A DNA stretch of 64,000 nucleotides from an uncultured Halocynthiibacter sp. (GTDB taxonomy: Bacteria; Pseudomonadota; Alphaproteobacteria; Rhodobacterales; Rhodobacteraceae): contig CANNCD010000004.1 in the NCBI GenBank assembly GCA_947503035.1, positions 186,001 to 250,000 on the forward strand, in the 5' to 3' direction. Below the pieces are notes generated by a model. The model was not told the origin of the DNA. It searched no databases and was given only the letters and a program-made list of their open reading frames with translations. Numbering within the stretch: the first letter of the stretch is position 1; the number at the start of each line of letters is the position of its first letter. A program made the position numbers and the translations under genes. Shown in pieces: positions 1 through 8,470 of the stretch.

Positions 1-823
1 TATCAAGATCGGTTTTATCATCCACAAGAAGGGATTTGGTCCGATCGGCAAAGTTGGTTTCAAGGTCGTCCAGCAACGCCTCATAGTCGGCGCGTGCCGC
101 TGGATCTTGGTTGCGGGCATAGATGTCGGCGAATTTGGCGGTCGCATCGGTCGCGCCAGACAGATAGACGCCAAGATAGCGACGCGCCTTGGTCAGGTCG
201 CGCGGGTCTTCTTCGACGGTGCGGAACATGTCGCGGGCCACGGTTTGGAACGCTTCGACACGGGCAACAAGGGTCCGGTCTTCGGTGCGCAGGATGGCGT
301 CGCGCATGGCGGCCAGATGTTTTTCGCCCTCATTCACGACACGGGCGACGCGGTCCTGTTGGAATTCGTCGATGCCCTCCATGCCCTTGTTCTTCATCGG
401 GTCAAACCCAAAGGCAAAGCTGTGCAACGCACCGCCAAGAACCGCAAAGATAAGCGGCGAGAACAGGTTCGGCGCATCGGCCAAAGTCGCCAAATAAAAC
501 GCAATCGCGGTCAGGACCGAGCCGATCATTTTACGTGGCAATGCTGGGCGGCGCGCGACCTTGCGTTCGTCATAGGCGTCTTGGGCGGCCAGACCCTCGC
601 GGGTCAACCATGCGGCCAAGATCAATGTGCCGAAGGCCACAAGGGCCAGCGCCATTGCGCCCGCATCCAAGAAAAACGCGCGCACCGCCAGTGGCAGGGC
701 CGCAAGGAACAATGCGTTCACACGTCCACCTGCACGGCGCGGTTTCTTGCCCTTAAGGGGCGAAGATTTCGGAGTATTTGGGGTTGCATTGGGGCTATGG
801 GCGCCACCGAAACGTTGTGCCAC
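1..823 (-). CDS. XpaC-like (5-bromo-4-chloroindolyl phosphate hydrolysis family) membrane protein, partial
   Basis: The gene reads leftward and its C-terminus lies beyond position 1; about 274 residues are visible. It begins at a GTG (823-821), preceded by a GGGGG Shine-Dalgarno that lies inside the tail of the upstream small gene. The N-terminus is basic and proline-rich (to about residue 35). Two hydrophobic blocks follow (about 36-75 and 92-132), then a motif GFDPMKNKGMEGIDEF and a long helical, charged cytoplasmic region. This architecture fits the XpaC family, which in Rhodobacterales commonly precedes a TelA-like toxic-anion resistance gene; that neighbour would be off the window. The family name comes from a Bacillus phenotype and the biochemical role is not established. 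Start coupling: the previous stop and this start share a base (TAGTG). Confidence 0.65.
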   Translation of the reverse strand, partial: MAQRFGGAHSPNATPNTPKSSPLKGKKPRRAGGRVNALFLAALPLAVRAFFLDAGAMALALVAFGTLILAAWLTREGLAAQDAYDERKVARRPALPRKMIGSVLTAIAFYLATLADAPNLFSPLIFAVLGGALHSFAFGFDPMKNKGMEGIDEFQQDRVARVVNEGEKHLAAMRDAILRTEDRTLVARVEAFQTVARDMFRTVEEDPRDLTKARRYLGVYLSGATDATAKFADIYARNQDPAARADYEALLDDLETNFADRTKSLLVDDKTDLD

Positions 824-906
824 TAGAAGCCCCCCGTAAACGCGACCAAGAGGGTCAGCGCGAATAAGAGAAAGAATGCAAGTTTTTGAAGGCCGGTGCC
901 GGTCAT
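823..906 (-). CDS. 27-residue hydrophobic small membrane protein
   Basis: This is a short gene missed by length cut-offs. The ATG at 906-904 has an AGGA Shine-Dalgarno 5-8 bases upstream. The product has a short polar N-terminus (MTGTGLQK), then a single hydrophobic stretch rich in F, L and A, and ends TGGF. One transmembrane helix of about 16-18 residues is predicted by eye. The TAG stop (825-823) overlaps the GTG start of the XpaC-like gene, so the two are probably translationally coupled. Function unknown; a partner or leader for the XpaC-like membrane protein is an inference from coupling only. Confidence 0.6.
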   Translation of the reverse strand: MTGTGLQKLAFFLLFALTLLVAFTGGF

Positions 907-970
907 AATATCCTACTTTTTCATCGTAATGATGGTCTTAGGTATATGTGATGCACCGGCACCGAGCTAG

Positions 971-993
971 AAAAAAGGGGAATTAATGCCCCT
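971..993 (-). terminator. Intrinsic terminator containing the TerC-family stop codon
   Basis: On the minus strand AGGGG and CCCCT arms (993-989 and 980-976) enclose an 8-base AT-rich loop and are followed by six T residues. The TAA stop of the TerC-family gene (985-983) lies in the loop. Confidence 0.7.
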
Positions 994-1801
994 GTTCCCC
1001 TTTGCGTTGAGCAGCAAGTTTGCGCGCATAGCCAGATTGGATGATTTCCACGGCAACAAGGACAAGCACCGAGAAGTAGAAAGTCGATTTCGACATCGGC
1101 ACAATTTCATGACCAAAGACGAAAATCTTGAGGCTGTCGTCGTGCATCGCATGGGCGGCCGCGGGGCCCGCTTCGCCAAGAAGAACAACACCAACGATCA
1201 ACAGGATGAACAGGCCGAGAACCTCATACATACGGTTCTTTTTCAGGAACTCGGTCACGGTGTCGGCCAGAACAAGCATCGCGATACCGGACAGGATGAT
1301 CGCAATCGCCAAAACAACGAACACATCGGTGATTGCAAGGGCCGAGAGGATCGAGTCAAAGCTAAAGATCAGGTTCATGAAGACGATCAACATAACGACC
1401 TGCGCGGCGGATTTCTTGTTCTTTTCTTCGCCACCGTGGCCAAGGTCGTGAATGGACAACATGTGCGAGATTTCTTTCACCGCGGTATACATAATGAACG
1501 CACCCCCGATGACAAACACCAAGGTCGAGAAGTTCACCGCACCGGTAATCACACCCGGGAAGTCAAAGGTATAGAACGGCGCCTGAAGGGCTTCGATCAG
1601 GCTGATCATCACGAACAACAGAACCACCCGAAGGGCAACGGCGATGATAATACCCCAGAACCGCACGGCCTTTTGTTTGTCGGCAGGCGCGCGCTGGCTT
1701 TCGATTGTGATGTACAGAAGGTTGTCGAAACCAAGAACAGCCTGCAAGAAGCAAAGCATGATAAGGTTCCCAAGGTTTTCGATGGTCAAAAGATCAGCCA
1801 T
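983..1801 (-). CDS. TerC family integral membrane protein
   Basis: This is a 272-residue polytopic membrane protein. It carries the family motif GFDNLLYI (about residues 24-31, acidic Asp26) and a second membrane acidic block FSFDSILSA (Asp149), the two Asp-containing segments typical of TerC proteins. About seven hydrophobic segments are visible, with a charged, lysine-rich cytoplasmic loop near 120-132. The start ATG (1801) is preceded by TAGGA. TerC relatives are linked to tellurite resistance or to metal (manganese) efflux; which applies here cannot be read from sequence. It ends in an intrinsic terminator and is followed by the small membrane gene and XpaC-like gene on the same strand, a neighbourhood that suits an envelope or toxic-anion stress role. 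Confidence 0.9.
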   Translation of the reverse strand: MADLLTIENLGNLIMLCFLQAVLGFDNLLYITIESQRAPADKQKAVRFWGIIIAVALRVVLLFVMISLIEALQAPFYTFDFPGVITGAVNFSTLVFVIGGAFIMYTAVKEISHMLSIHDLGHGGEEKNKKSAAQVVMLIVFMNLIFSFDSILSALAITDVFVVLAIAIILSGIAMLVLADTVTEFLKKNRMYEVLGLFILLIVGVVLLGEAGPAAAHAMHDDSLKIFVFGHEIVPMSKSTFYFSVLVLVAVEIIQSGYARKLAAQRKGEQGH

Positions 1802-1941
1802 TGTTACGGTCCTACGGATAAAAACATTTTTCCTAGGACTAGCGAATTAGGCGGATGGGTCAAGGTGCAAAGGGGTGTGAAGTCGCATCTGATGCAGGAT
1901 CGCCCCATGGCAAAACGCGACCCGAGGGCCGCGCTTGAAAT

Positions 1942-2862
1942 TTATCGACGGGGTGGTTTGCCACCGGTTTTCGGCCGTTGGCCGCCGTGACCGGTTGGAC
2001 GTGGCCCACTTGATCGTGGCCCGTCCGGACGTGGTCCGTTTGGTTTGCGCGTTGCGCGTGGTTTTCTGGCCTTTGGGTCGTCGCCGGGGCGTTGGCCCTT
2101 GGGCTTCAATGCTGGCGTGCTGGTCAGGCCAAGCTGTTCGCGCAGGACGCGGGATTTGATCTCTTCGACTTCGCCTTGGCGCAGTTCGCCCAGTTTGAAC
2201 GGGCCATAGGACACGCGGATCAACCGGTTCACCGTCATGCCGATGTGTTCCATCGCGCGGCGAATCTCGCGGTTTTTGCCTTCGCGAAGACCAACGGTCA
2301 GCCAAGCGTTGGCACCTTGTTGGCGGTCAATCGCGACGGACATGCCCTGAAACCGTTCGCCGTCAACCGTCACACCCTTGCGCAGCGGCGCGAACATATC
2401 GTCGGTCGGACGACCCTTAACGCGCACGCGGTATTTGCGGACCCAACCGGTGGACGGCAGTTCGAGCTTGCGCTTTACCCCACCGTCGTTGGTCAACAAC
2501 AGCAACCCTTCAGAGTTCAAATCCAAACGGCCGATGGTCATCACGCGTGGCAGGTCCTCGGGCAGGTGATCGAACACCGTCTCGCGGCCCTTTTCATCGC
2601 TGTTGGATGTCACAAGGCCGGACGGTTTGTGATAGAGCCACATGCGCGCCGCTTCGGGTTCGCCCACAAGCGTGCCGTTGGCCACAATGCGATCCTTGCT
2701 GGTCACGTTCAACGCAGGGCTTGTGATCACCTTGCCGTTGACCTCGACCTTACCGGCCTCGATCATGCGTTCGGCTTCGCGGCGCGAGGCCACCCCAGCA
2801 CGAGAAAGAACTTTGGCAATGCGGTCGCCTTCGGGCGTTTTTTTGTCTGAATCTTGGGTCAT
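1942..2862 (-). CDS. rluB: 23S rRNA pseudouridine synthase, RluB/RsuA family
   Basis: The 306-residue protein has an N-terminal S4 RNA-binding domain (about residues 14-60, RIAKVLSRAGVASRREAE). The RsuA-type catalytic domain follows, with the GRLDLNSEGLLLLTNDG motif; Asp114 is the expected nucleophile. After about residue 240 there is a basic tail of repeated G-P-R/K units that probably adds nonspecific RNA affinity. RluB makes pseudouridine in helix 89 of 23S rRNA near the peptidyl-transferase centre; assignment to RluB rather than RluE/F follows domain layout and is not proven. A GGGGGGAT Shine-Dalgarno precedes ATG 2862. It is divergent from tadA, sharing a 74-base promoter region. Confidence 0.88.
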   Translation of the reverse strand: MTQDSDKKTPEGDRIAKVLSRAGVASRREAERMIEAGKVEVNGKVITSPALNVTSKDRIVANGTLVGEPEAARMWLYHKPSGLVTSNSDEKGRETVFDHLPEDLPRVMTIGRLDLNSEGLLLLTNDGGVKRKLELPSTGWVRKYRVRVKGRPTDDMFAPLRKGVTVDGERFQGMSVAIDRQQGANAWLTVGLREGKNREIRRAMEHIGMTVNRLIRVSYGPFKLGELRQGEVEEIKSRVLREQLGLTSTPALKPKGQRPGDDPKARKPRATRKPNGPRPDGPRSSGPRPTGHGGQRPKTGGKPPRR

Positions 2863-2936
2863 ATCCCCCCATATCGCGTTGCGGCGAAAATAGAAAGCGG
2901 CTTGGCAATTCCCGCTTAACGCGGCACAACCGATCT

Positions 2937-3392
2937 ATGACGACGTTCAAGACATATATGCCCATCGCATTGGAAGAGGCCCGCGCCGCCGCCGCCCGTG
3001 GCGAGGTGCCCGTGGGTGCGGTTCTGGTCGCGCCGGATGGGACGATCGCGGCACGTGCGGGGAATCGGACCCGTGAATTGTCAGACCCAACGGCCCATGC
3101 CGAGGTTCTTGTCCTGCGCGAAGCCTGCGCCAAGATCTCCTCTGAACGTTTGCCTGACTATGATCTCTATGTGACGCTTGAACCATGCCCCATGTGCGCG
3201 ATGGCCCTCTCGGCGGCGCGCATTCGGCGGATATATTACGGGGCAGGGGACCCAAAATCCGGCGGCATCGCCCAAGGTCCGCGTATCTATAGCCACCCGC
3301 AATGTCACCACACCCCTGAGGTTTACGATGGGATTTCGGCGGGGGAGTCCGAGACCTTGTTAAAGGAATTCTTTGCGGCGCGTCGCGGCTAG
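2937..3392 (+). CDS. tadA: tRNA-specific adenosine deaminase TadA
   Basis: This 151-residue zinc deaminase converts A34 to inosine in tRNA-Arg(ACG) to allow wobble decoding. The catalytic HAE motif (His54, Glu56) and the PCPMC zinc motif (Cys84, Cys87) are present at the spacing usual for TadA. The rest matches family length. No good Shine-Dalgarno is visible before ATG 2937, so the message may be leaderless or weakly initiated. Divergent from the pseudouridine synthase gene, so two RNA-modification genes share one promoter interval. Confidence 0.95.
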   Translation: MTTFKTYMPIALEEARAAAARGEVPVGAVLVAPDGTIAARAGNRTRELSDPTAHAEVLVLREACAKISSERLPDYDLYVTLEPCPMCAMALSAARIRRIYYGAGDPKSGGIAQGPRIYSHPQCHHTPEVYDGISAGESETLLKEFFAARRG

Positions 3393-3483
3393 ACCCATCC
3401 CCATTAATATGCGATGAACCGGTAACCGTGCCATTCCGCGCGGTCCCCTGATCAACATATCCTTTCGCCAATATGGAGGTGCC

Positions 3484-3729
3484 ATGCGTTTGCGCAAACT
3501 GTCGAGCTATGAACAGGAATTGAAATGGGTCGCCCTTGGGTTGGGTGTCCTGTCGACGATTGCGATCGTTCAGGACTGGTATCCGCTCAATATGTTTCTG
3601 AGCCTGCCGTTCTGTATCATCTGGACCTATTGCGCGTGGCTGCGCACCGAGCCGCAGTTGAAATACATCAATATACTGTTCACCGTCTTTTATATCTACG
3701 GGATCACACGGTATTTGGTGGTGGGGTGA
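3484..3729 (+). CDS. Small two-helix membrane protein (DUF6552-like)
   Basis: The 81-residue product starts at ATG 3484 after a strong GGAGGTGCC ribosome site. After a polar N-terminus (RLRKLSSYEQELKW) there are three short hydrophobic stretches (about 18-27, 35-50, 60-80), the last ending in YGITRYLVVG. It resembles small uncharacterised Rhodobacterales proteins grouped as DUF6552; the family call is from memory. A terminator hairpin starts at its stop codon. Confidence 0.7.
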   Translation: MRLRKLSSYEQELKWVALGLGVLSTIAIVQDWYPLNMFLSLPFCIIWTYCAWLRTEPQLKYINILFTVFYIYGITRYLVVG

Positions 3730-3757
3730 CCCAGCGACCACGCCGCTGGGTCGTTTG
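3728..3757. terminator. Hairpin between convergent genes
   Basis: GACCCAGC (3728-3735) pairs with GCTGGGTC (3745-3752), followed on the plus strand by GTTTGT. The 5' arm begins in the TGA stop of the upstream gene. It sits between two convergent genes and may act in both directions, though the T tract is short. Confidence 0.5.
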
Positions 3758-3759
3758 TA

Positions 3760-4104
3760 TCAGTCGAAATAATATGGGTTGCCCTTGGTTTTACCGATGT
3801 CACGGAATTCGATGCCGGTAATGGCGCCATCCGCGTTGGTCACCGCAACGGCGTCCTGACATTTGGTCGAATTGAATTCTTTGATCGTTCGGCAATATTG
3901 GCCGTTTTTGTTTTCCCATGTGCCGGAATAGGCCGAGCCGTTGTAAACACCAGAGAGGGTGCCGTCGGCGTTGATTTTACCATCGGTGACTTGGGCGTTG
4001 CTGAACGTTTTGCCGATGGCATAGTTCAGAATTTCGGTTGAATCTGCTTGGGCCGCGCCTGCAGCGCCCAGAATAAATGCAAATGCGATGATTGAATGTT
4101 TCAT
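3760..4104 (-). CDS. Secreted small protein, unknown function
   Basis: This is a 114-residue protein with a clear Sec signal peptide: MKHS then a hydrophobic core and an AQA-type cleavage site near residue 22. The mature part is a compact sequence with the repeating theme of a small beta domain (DGKINADGTLSG, SGTWENKNGQYCRT, two further cysteine-containing stretches). Two cysteines (YCRTIKEFNSTKC) are 11 residues apart and could form a disulfide. ATG 4104 was chosen because it has an AAGGAT ribosome site and begins the signal peptide; an upstream in-frame start would add an implausible leader. It resembles a short periplasmic domain of unknown function; no assignment made. Confidence 0.75.
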   Translation of the reverse strand: MKHSIIAFAFILGAAGAAQADSTEILNYAIGKTFSNAQVTDGKINADGTLSGVYNGSAYSGTWENKNGQYCRTIKEFNSTKCQDAVAVTNADGAITGIEFRDIGKTKGNPYYFD

Positions 4105-4269
4105 TGTAAATCCTTGATACTCTTGTACCCGACCAGCATCGCGTCGTTTGCCAGTATTGCAAGCCGTTTTGCACCGATTGAGACACAAACCAACGCTACC
4201 GCTGCGCTCGACCCTTGCGACCCACGCCTGTCGGCGCTAAACCGAACACAACTGATCACGGAGAGACCC

Positions 4270-4557
4270 ATGTCAATTGACAAGGACACCGCCGCACGCG
4301 TGGCGAAACTGGCCCGAATTCGGGTAGAAGACGATGCGCTTCCGGCGCTGGCAAATGAACTATCCAACATCATCGGCTTTATGGAGCAGTTGAACGAGGT
4401 GGATGTTGACGGCGTTGAGCCGATGACATCTGTGACCCCGCAACGTCTGTATCGTCGCACGGATGTGATCAACGATGGTGACCAGCAGGGTGCCGTTTTG
4501 GCGAATGCGCCAGACGCGCGCGAAGGTTTCTTTGCCGTTCCGAAGGTGGTTGAATAA
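4270..4557 (+). CDS. gatC: Asp-tRNA(Asn)/Glu-tRNA(Gln) amidotransferase subunit C
   Basis: This is the 95-residue small subunit of the GatCAB transamidosome component that converts Glu-tRNA(Gln) and Asp-tRNA(Asn) to the amidated forms. It wraps around GatA and the family pattern ([13 protein letters not shown] near the N-terminus, [32 protein letters not shown] at the end) is intact. ATG 4270 follows GAGAGACCC. Its TAA shares one base with the gatA ATG, giving tight co-translation. gatB is not in this window, as is common in alphaproteobacteria. Confidence 0.97.
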   Translation: MSIDKDTAARVAKLARIRVEDDALPALANELSNIIGFMEQLNEVDVDGVEPMTSVTPQRLYRRTDVINDGDQQGAVLANAPDAREGFFAVPKVVE

Positions 4558-6044
4558 TGACTGATCTAAACAAACTGACCATCGCGGATGCCCGCGACCA
4601 ACTGCGTGCGGGTGACATTACATCTGCGGAACTGACTGGCGCATGTGTGTCCGCCATCGAGGGCGCTGGCGCGTTGAACGCATTCGTTCACAATACAGCC
4701 GAAATCGCGATGGAACAGGCCGCCGCTGCCGACACCCGTATCAAGGCCGGTGATGCGCCTGATATGTGTGGTATCCCATTGGGTATCAAAGATTTGTTCT
4801 GCACCAAAGGTGTGGATACACAGGCGGCCTCTGGCATCCTGTCTGGGTTTAAACCCGAATACGAAAGCACAATCACCACCCAGCTTTGGGATCGCGGTGC
4901 GGTTATGCTTGGGAAACTGAACATGGACGAATTCGCCATGGGGTCTTCGAACGAGACCTCTGTTTATGGCGATGCGATCAACCCTTGGAAACGTGACGGC
5001 GACGACGCGACCCTGACCCCTGGTGGGTCCTCTGGTGGCTCGGCTGCTGCGGTTGCGGGTGATCTTTGTCTTGCGGCGACCGGTACCGATACCGGTGGTT
5101 CGATCCGTCAGCCAGCCGCGTTCACAGGTATCGTTGGTCTGAAACCAACATACGGCCGTTGTTCGCGCTGGGGCGTTGTGGCGTTTGCGTCATCACTGGA
5201 TCAAGCGGGCCCAATGACCAAAACCGTGCGCGACGCGGCCATCATGATGGAAGCCATGGCAGGGTTTGACCCCAAGGATTCGACATCCCGCGATTTGGCC
5301 GTGCCGAACTTCGAGGCGATGCTGACTGGCGACATCAAAGGCAAGAAAATCGGCATTCCAAAAGAATACCGTATGGACGGCATGCCCGCCGAGATCGCGA
5401 AACTGTGGGAAGACGGCACCGCCATGTTGCGTGACGCTGGCGCAGAAATCGTCGATATCTCGCTTCCTCACACCAAATACGCGCTGCCTGCGTACTATGT
5501 TATTGCGCCTGCTGAGGCGTCTTCGAACCTCGCGCGTTATGACGGTGTGCGCTATGGTCAACGCGCGACATTGGCCGGTGGCGATGCCATCGACGACATG
5601 TACGAAAAGACCCGCGCCGAAGGTTTCGGCCCCGAGGTGCAGCGCCGCGTGATGCTCGGCACATATGTGTTGTCCGCTGGTTTCTATGACGCCTATTACA
5701 ACCGCGCCCGTAAGGTCCGCACGTTGATTAAGAAGGACTTTGAGGATGTGTTCGCCGCTGGCGTTGATGCGATCCTTACGCCTGCGACACCGTCTGCGGC
5801 CTTTGGTCTGGGTGAAATGAAGGACGCCGATCCGGTCAAGATGTACCTGAACGACGTGTTCACCGTGACCGTGAACCTTGCTGGCTTGCCTGCGATTTCT
5901 GTTCCTACTGGCACGGACGCGCAGGGTCTTCCGCTTGGGCTTCAACTGATTGGCCGTCCATGGGACGAGGGCGATCTGCTGAATACCGCCTATGCGCTTG
6001 AAAACGCCGCTGGTTTTGTGGCGAAGCCCGCCAAGTGGTGGTAG
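4557..6044 (+). CDS. gatA: Asp-tRNA(Asn)/Glu-tRNA(Gln) amidotransferase subunit A
   Basis: The 495-residue glutaminase/amidase subunit supplies ammonia to GatB. The amidase-signature triad is visible: Lys78 (GIKDL), the cis-serine Ser158 in GGSSGGS, and nucleophile Ser182 in [10 protein letters not shown], with the 24-residue Ser-Ser spacing expected for GatA. The C-terminal half has the usual [13 protein letters not shown] and [11 protein letters not shown] blocks. It overlaps gatC by one base. Length is normal for the family. Confidence 0.98.
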   Translation: MTDLNKLTIADARDQLRAGDITSAELTGACVSAIEGAGALNAFVHNTAEIAMEQAAAADTRIKAGDAPDMCGIPLGIKDLFCTKGVDTQAASGILSGFKPEYESTITTQLWDRGAVMLGKLNMDEFAMGSSNETSVYGDAINPWKRDGDDATLTPGGSSGGSAAAVAGDLCLAATGTDTGGSIRQPAAFTGIVGLKPTYGRCSRWGVVAFASSLDQAGPMTKTVRDAAIMMEAMAGFDPKDSTSRDLAVPNFEAMLTGDIKGKKIGIPKEYRMDGMPAEIAKLWEDGTAMLRDAGAEIVDISLPHTKYALPAYYVIAPAEASSNLARYDGVRYGQRATLAGGDAIDDMYEKTRAEGFGPEVQRRVMLGTYVLSAGFYDAYYNRARKVRTLIKKDFEDVFAAGVDAILTPATPSAAFGLGEMKDADPVKMYLNDVFTVTVNLAGLPAISVPTGTDAQGLPLGLQLIGRPWDEGDLLNTAYALENAAGFVAKPAKWW

Positions 6045-6074
6045 GTTAGCCCAAGAGTAACTAGGAGTTTGCAG

Positions 6075-6755
6075 ATGCAAAAGAGTTTGATCGTTATGAC
6101 TGTCTTGGGGCTGGCGGCCTGTTCGCCCCCCATTCCCGATAGCGGTCAGCCCTATAGCGGCTTGCCCTCCTATCAGGCCGAGCGCGAAGCAACGTTGCAA
6201 GGGTTGCAGGTGGATACGACACGTATTTCCGATGAAACCCTCGACAGCACCTATTCCGTGGACGCCTATGAGGACGAAACCGGCGCGCTTGCCAGTGATG
6301 TGATCGATGCCTTGGGCGTTGATTCGTCCGAAACCGCGACGGCATCGGCCACGATTTCCCGTGATGGTTCGATTTCGGATGAACAAAGTTTCGACGCTGT
6401 AACATCCCGTGAAACCATCGAAAGCGACGCAGAACGCATCCGTCGCAACGCCGAAGCCTATCAACAGGCCGAGGTGACTGCGCTTCCGACGCGCCCAGCA
6501 GACACCGGTGTTTCCATTGTGTCCTATGCCTTGCAGACCACCAATGCGGTTGGCGAACAGATCTACAAACGTGGCCGCTTCAACGAAGCGCGTTTCGCCA
6601 AGAACTGTTTGCTCTATGAATCGCCTGATCTGGCCCAAGAGGCATTCTTGGAAAATGGCGGTCCGGTAAAGGATCGCAAAGGTATGGATCCAGATGGCGA
6701 CGGGTTCGCCTGTGGTTGGAATCCAACGCCGTTCCGCAATGTCAGCGTCCAGTAA
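6075..6755 (+). CDS. Lipoprotein with C-terminal Excalibur-like calcium motif
   Basis: This is a 226-residue lipoprotein. The signal peptide ends in lipobox LAAC with Cys16 as the lipidated residue. A long acidic, Ser/Thr/Asp-rich, probably disordered middle follows. The C-terminal module begins near residue 160 and contains CLLYESPDLAQEAFLENGG and DPDGDGFACGW (205-215), resembling the Excalibur calcium-binding motif. ATG 6075 was chosen over the TTG at 6069 because the AGGAG at 6063-6067 is well spaced. The last 17 bases overlap the amidase start, so the two envelope proteins are likely co-translated. Confidence 0.85.
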   Translation: MQKSLIVMTVLGLAACSPPIPDSGQPYSGLPSYQAEREATLQGLQVDTTRISDETLDSTYSVDAYEDETGALASDVIDALGVDSSETATASATISRDGSISDEQSFDAVTSRETIESDAERIRRNAEAYQQAEVTALPTRPADTGVSIVSYALQTTNAVGEQIYKRGRFNEARFAKNCLLYESPDLAQEAFLENGGPVKDRKGMDPDGDGFACGWNPTPFRNVSVQ

Positions 6756-7698
6756 GATCATCCACCACCCATCGCCGAATTTCGGCCCGCGTCGCGATGT
6801 GACGCGGCCTGATATGGTTGTGATTCATTATACGGCGATGGACACCGCCGAGGCTGCGCTTGAACGGCTCTGTAGTCCAGAATTTGAGGTCTCCGCCCAT
6901 TACCTGATCTGCGAGCAGGGCACCGTGTATCAGATGGTAGAAGAGACCATGCGCGCATGGCACGCGGGCGCCGGATCGTGGGGCGCGGTGAGCGACGTGA
7001 ATTCCCACTCCATCGGGATTGAGCTGGCCAATAACGGTCGCACGCCGTTCGCTGCGGCTCAGATGGACGCGCTTGAGGTGTTGCTGGCCGATATCATGGC
7101 CCGCTGGGATATTCGTCCCGAGGGCGTCATCGGTCATTCCGACATGGCCCCATCCCGCAAATCCGACCCTGGCCCCCGATTCGATTGGCAACGATTGGCC
7201 CGCGTAGGCCTGTCCGTATGGCCGACAGATTCGGGTTTCGAGATATCCGAAGCAGAGTTCCCTGCCGCACTGACCGCCTTTGGCTATCCCGAGGGCCCCG
7301 ACGCCCAACGGCTCGCTGCGTTCCGGCTACGGTTCCGCCCATGGGCCACTGGCCCGCTATCACAGGGTGACAGAGAGGCCATCGCGGGTCTTCTGAAGGA
7401 AAAGACAGTTGGGGAAGAGCCCCCAAAGTTAATGCCCGTCGGTGACGGCAGCTATAGTCTCGAATTTGATGGCGAAGACTTTGATCTTGTGGTCCAAGCG
7501 ATCCGCCGCAGATACGGCAAACCAACCAAGAAAGAGTACCCGACCTTAACCGTATATACCGTTGATGGGTGCGAATTGGTGTATCAAAATGAATGGGATG
7601 ATCCGTGTCTTGTTTCCGACTGCGCCAAAGGTGAAGAGATCCTTCGCGCCGTGTTGGACGATATCCTGATCCTAAAGGGGCGGACATCGTCGACGTAG
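6739..7698 (+). CDS. amiD: N-acetylmuramoyl-L-alanine amidase (AmiD/AmpD type) with extra C-terminal domain
   Basis: The 319-residue protein has an N-terminal Amidase_2 domain (about 5-165) that cleaves the bond between muramic acid and the stem peptide. Zinc ligands are readable: His30 (VVIHYT), His133 (IGHSD) and Asp143 (KSDPG), with Glu94 in SIGIELANNG. A second block (about 166-222, EFPAALTAFGYPE...LRFRPW) matches the short peptidoglycan-binding-like tail of AmiD. Beyond residue 227 lies a 92-residue extension with two cysteines (DPCLVSDC) that I do not recognise. No signal peptide is seen. The start lies within the preceding lipoprotein gene and lacks a strong ribosome site, suggesting coupling. 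RNase P RNA follows directly. Confidence 0.9.
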   Translation: MSASSKIIHHPSPNFGPRRDVTRPDMVVIHYTAMDTAEAALERLCSPEFEVSAHYLICEQGTVYQMVEETMRAWHAGAGSWGAVSDVNSHSIGIELANNGRTPFAAAQMDALEVLLADIMARWDIRPEGVIGHSDMAPSRKSDPGPRFDWQRLARVGLSVWPTDSGFEISEAEFPAALTAFGYPEGPDAQRLAAFRLRFRPWATGPLSQGDREAIAGLLKEKTVGEEPPKLMPVGDGSYSLEFDGEDFDLVVQAIRRRYGKPTKKEYPTLTVYTVDGCELVYQNEWDDPCLVSDCAKGEEILRAVLDDILILKGRTSST

Positions 7699-7718
7699 CC
7701 CTGACATCGCACAGGCAG

Positions 7719-7747
7719 TTGACCAAGACCGTCGATACCACTAGGGA
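7719..7747 (+). promoter_or_regulatory. Candidate promoter of RNase P RNA
   Basis: TTGACC (7719-7724), a 17-base spacer and TAGGGA (7742-7747) lie just before the expected 5' end of the RNA at about 7752. The -35 match is good and the -10 match is weak. Confidence 0.4.
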
Positions 7748-7751
7748 CAAC

Positions 7752-8152
7752 TTGCGCGGATGGCTGGATGGTCGCGGGGGCAACTCCGAGGAAAGTCCGG
7801 ACTCCACAAAGCAATGGTGCCGGGTAACGCCCGGCGGGGGTAACCCTAGGGATAGCGCCACAGAAAACAGACCGCCTTCTGGGCTGTGTTGGGCAACCAA
7901 TACCGCAGGAGGTCAGGGTGAAACGGTGGGGTAAGAGCCCACCGCGGGACTGGCAACAGGACCGGCACGGCAAGCCCCACCAGGAGCAATGCCAAATAGG
8001 AATCGCGCGGGGGCAACCCCAGGGTCGCTTTGGCCCGAGCAGGTTCGGGTTGGCAGCTAGATCCGTCTGGTAACAGGCGGAGTAGATGAATGATCATCCA
8101 ACATTTGGTTCGCCAAATGGGGACAAAATCCGGCTTATAGGCCATCCGCGCA
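7752..8152 (+). ncRNA. rnpB: RNase P RNA (catalytic RNA of ribonuclease P)
   Basis: This is the RNA subunit that cleaves 5' leaders from pre-tRNAs. The universally conserved segment GAGGAAAGTCCGGACTCC is at about 7786-7803. The partner stretch ACAGAAAACAGACCGCC (P4 side/CR) follows at about 7860, and the 3' region has GGTAACAGGCGGAGTAGATGAATGATC and GACAAAATCCGGCTTATAGG-type P4/J elements. The ends pair as P1: TGCGCGGATGG near 7753 with CCATCCGCGCA near 8142-8152. Size, about 400 nt, fits alphaproteobacterial type A. Ends are set by P1 pairing and may be off by a few bases. Confidence 0.97.
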
Positions 8153-8192
8153 TATAATTTTTGGTTAAACGGCATTGATCCCCGTTTTGCCG

Positions 8193-8220
8193 TTGACTCT
8201 GCTGGGTATCAAAGTAAAAG
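8193..8220 (+). promoter_or_regulatory. Candidate sigma-70 promoter of rpmG
   Basis: TTGACT (8193-8198), a 16-base spacer and TAAAAG (8215-8220) lie about 57 bases before the rpmG start. It is the best -35/-10 pair in the interval between rnpB and rpmG. Confidence 0.45.
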
Positions 8221-8277
8221 GCAGCTTCATGGATTAATCGGGCGGCCAGATAGGCCCCCGCGTTGAGGAGAAATACT

Positions 8278-8445
8278 ATGGCGAAGCCGACCACAATTAA
8301 GATCCGCCTGAACTCGTCCGCGGGCACTGGCCACTTCTACGTGACCAAAAAGAACGCACGCACAATGACCGAGAAGATGGTTGTGAACAAATATGACCCA
8401 GTTGTGCGCAAGCACGTTGAGTACAAAGAAGGCAAAATCAAGTAA
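8278..8445 (+). CDS. rpmG: 50S ribosomal protein L33
   Basis: This is a 55-residue ribosomal protein of the zinc-independent (cysteine-free) L33 type, [11 protein letters not shown] at the start and [18 protein letters not shown] at the end. ATG 8278 has a GAGGAG ribosome site eight bases upstream; an in-frame ATG further upstream lacks one. Expressed alone: rnpB precedes it and a strong intrinsic terminator follows. Confidence 0.98.
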   Translation: MAKPTTIKIRLNSSAGTGHFYVTKKNARTMTEKMVVNKYDPVVRKHVEYKEGKIK

Positions 8446-8470
8446 GCTTGATTTTCTTTCGAACGGATCA

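Noticed and set aside
107-826. Long rightward open frame at the left edge
   Set aside because: It is antisense to the XpaC-like gene, has poor protein character (Gln/Arg/Cys-rich, no domain) and the minus strand has good ribosome sites and membrane segments.
5193-6761. Leftward 522-codon open frame
   Set aside because: It lies opposite gatA and the lipoprotein gene; it results from high GC at third positions and shows no recognisable domain.
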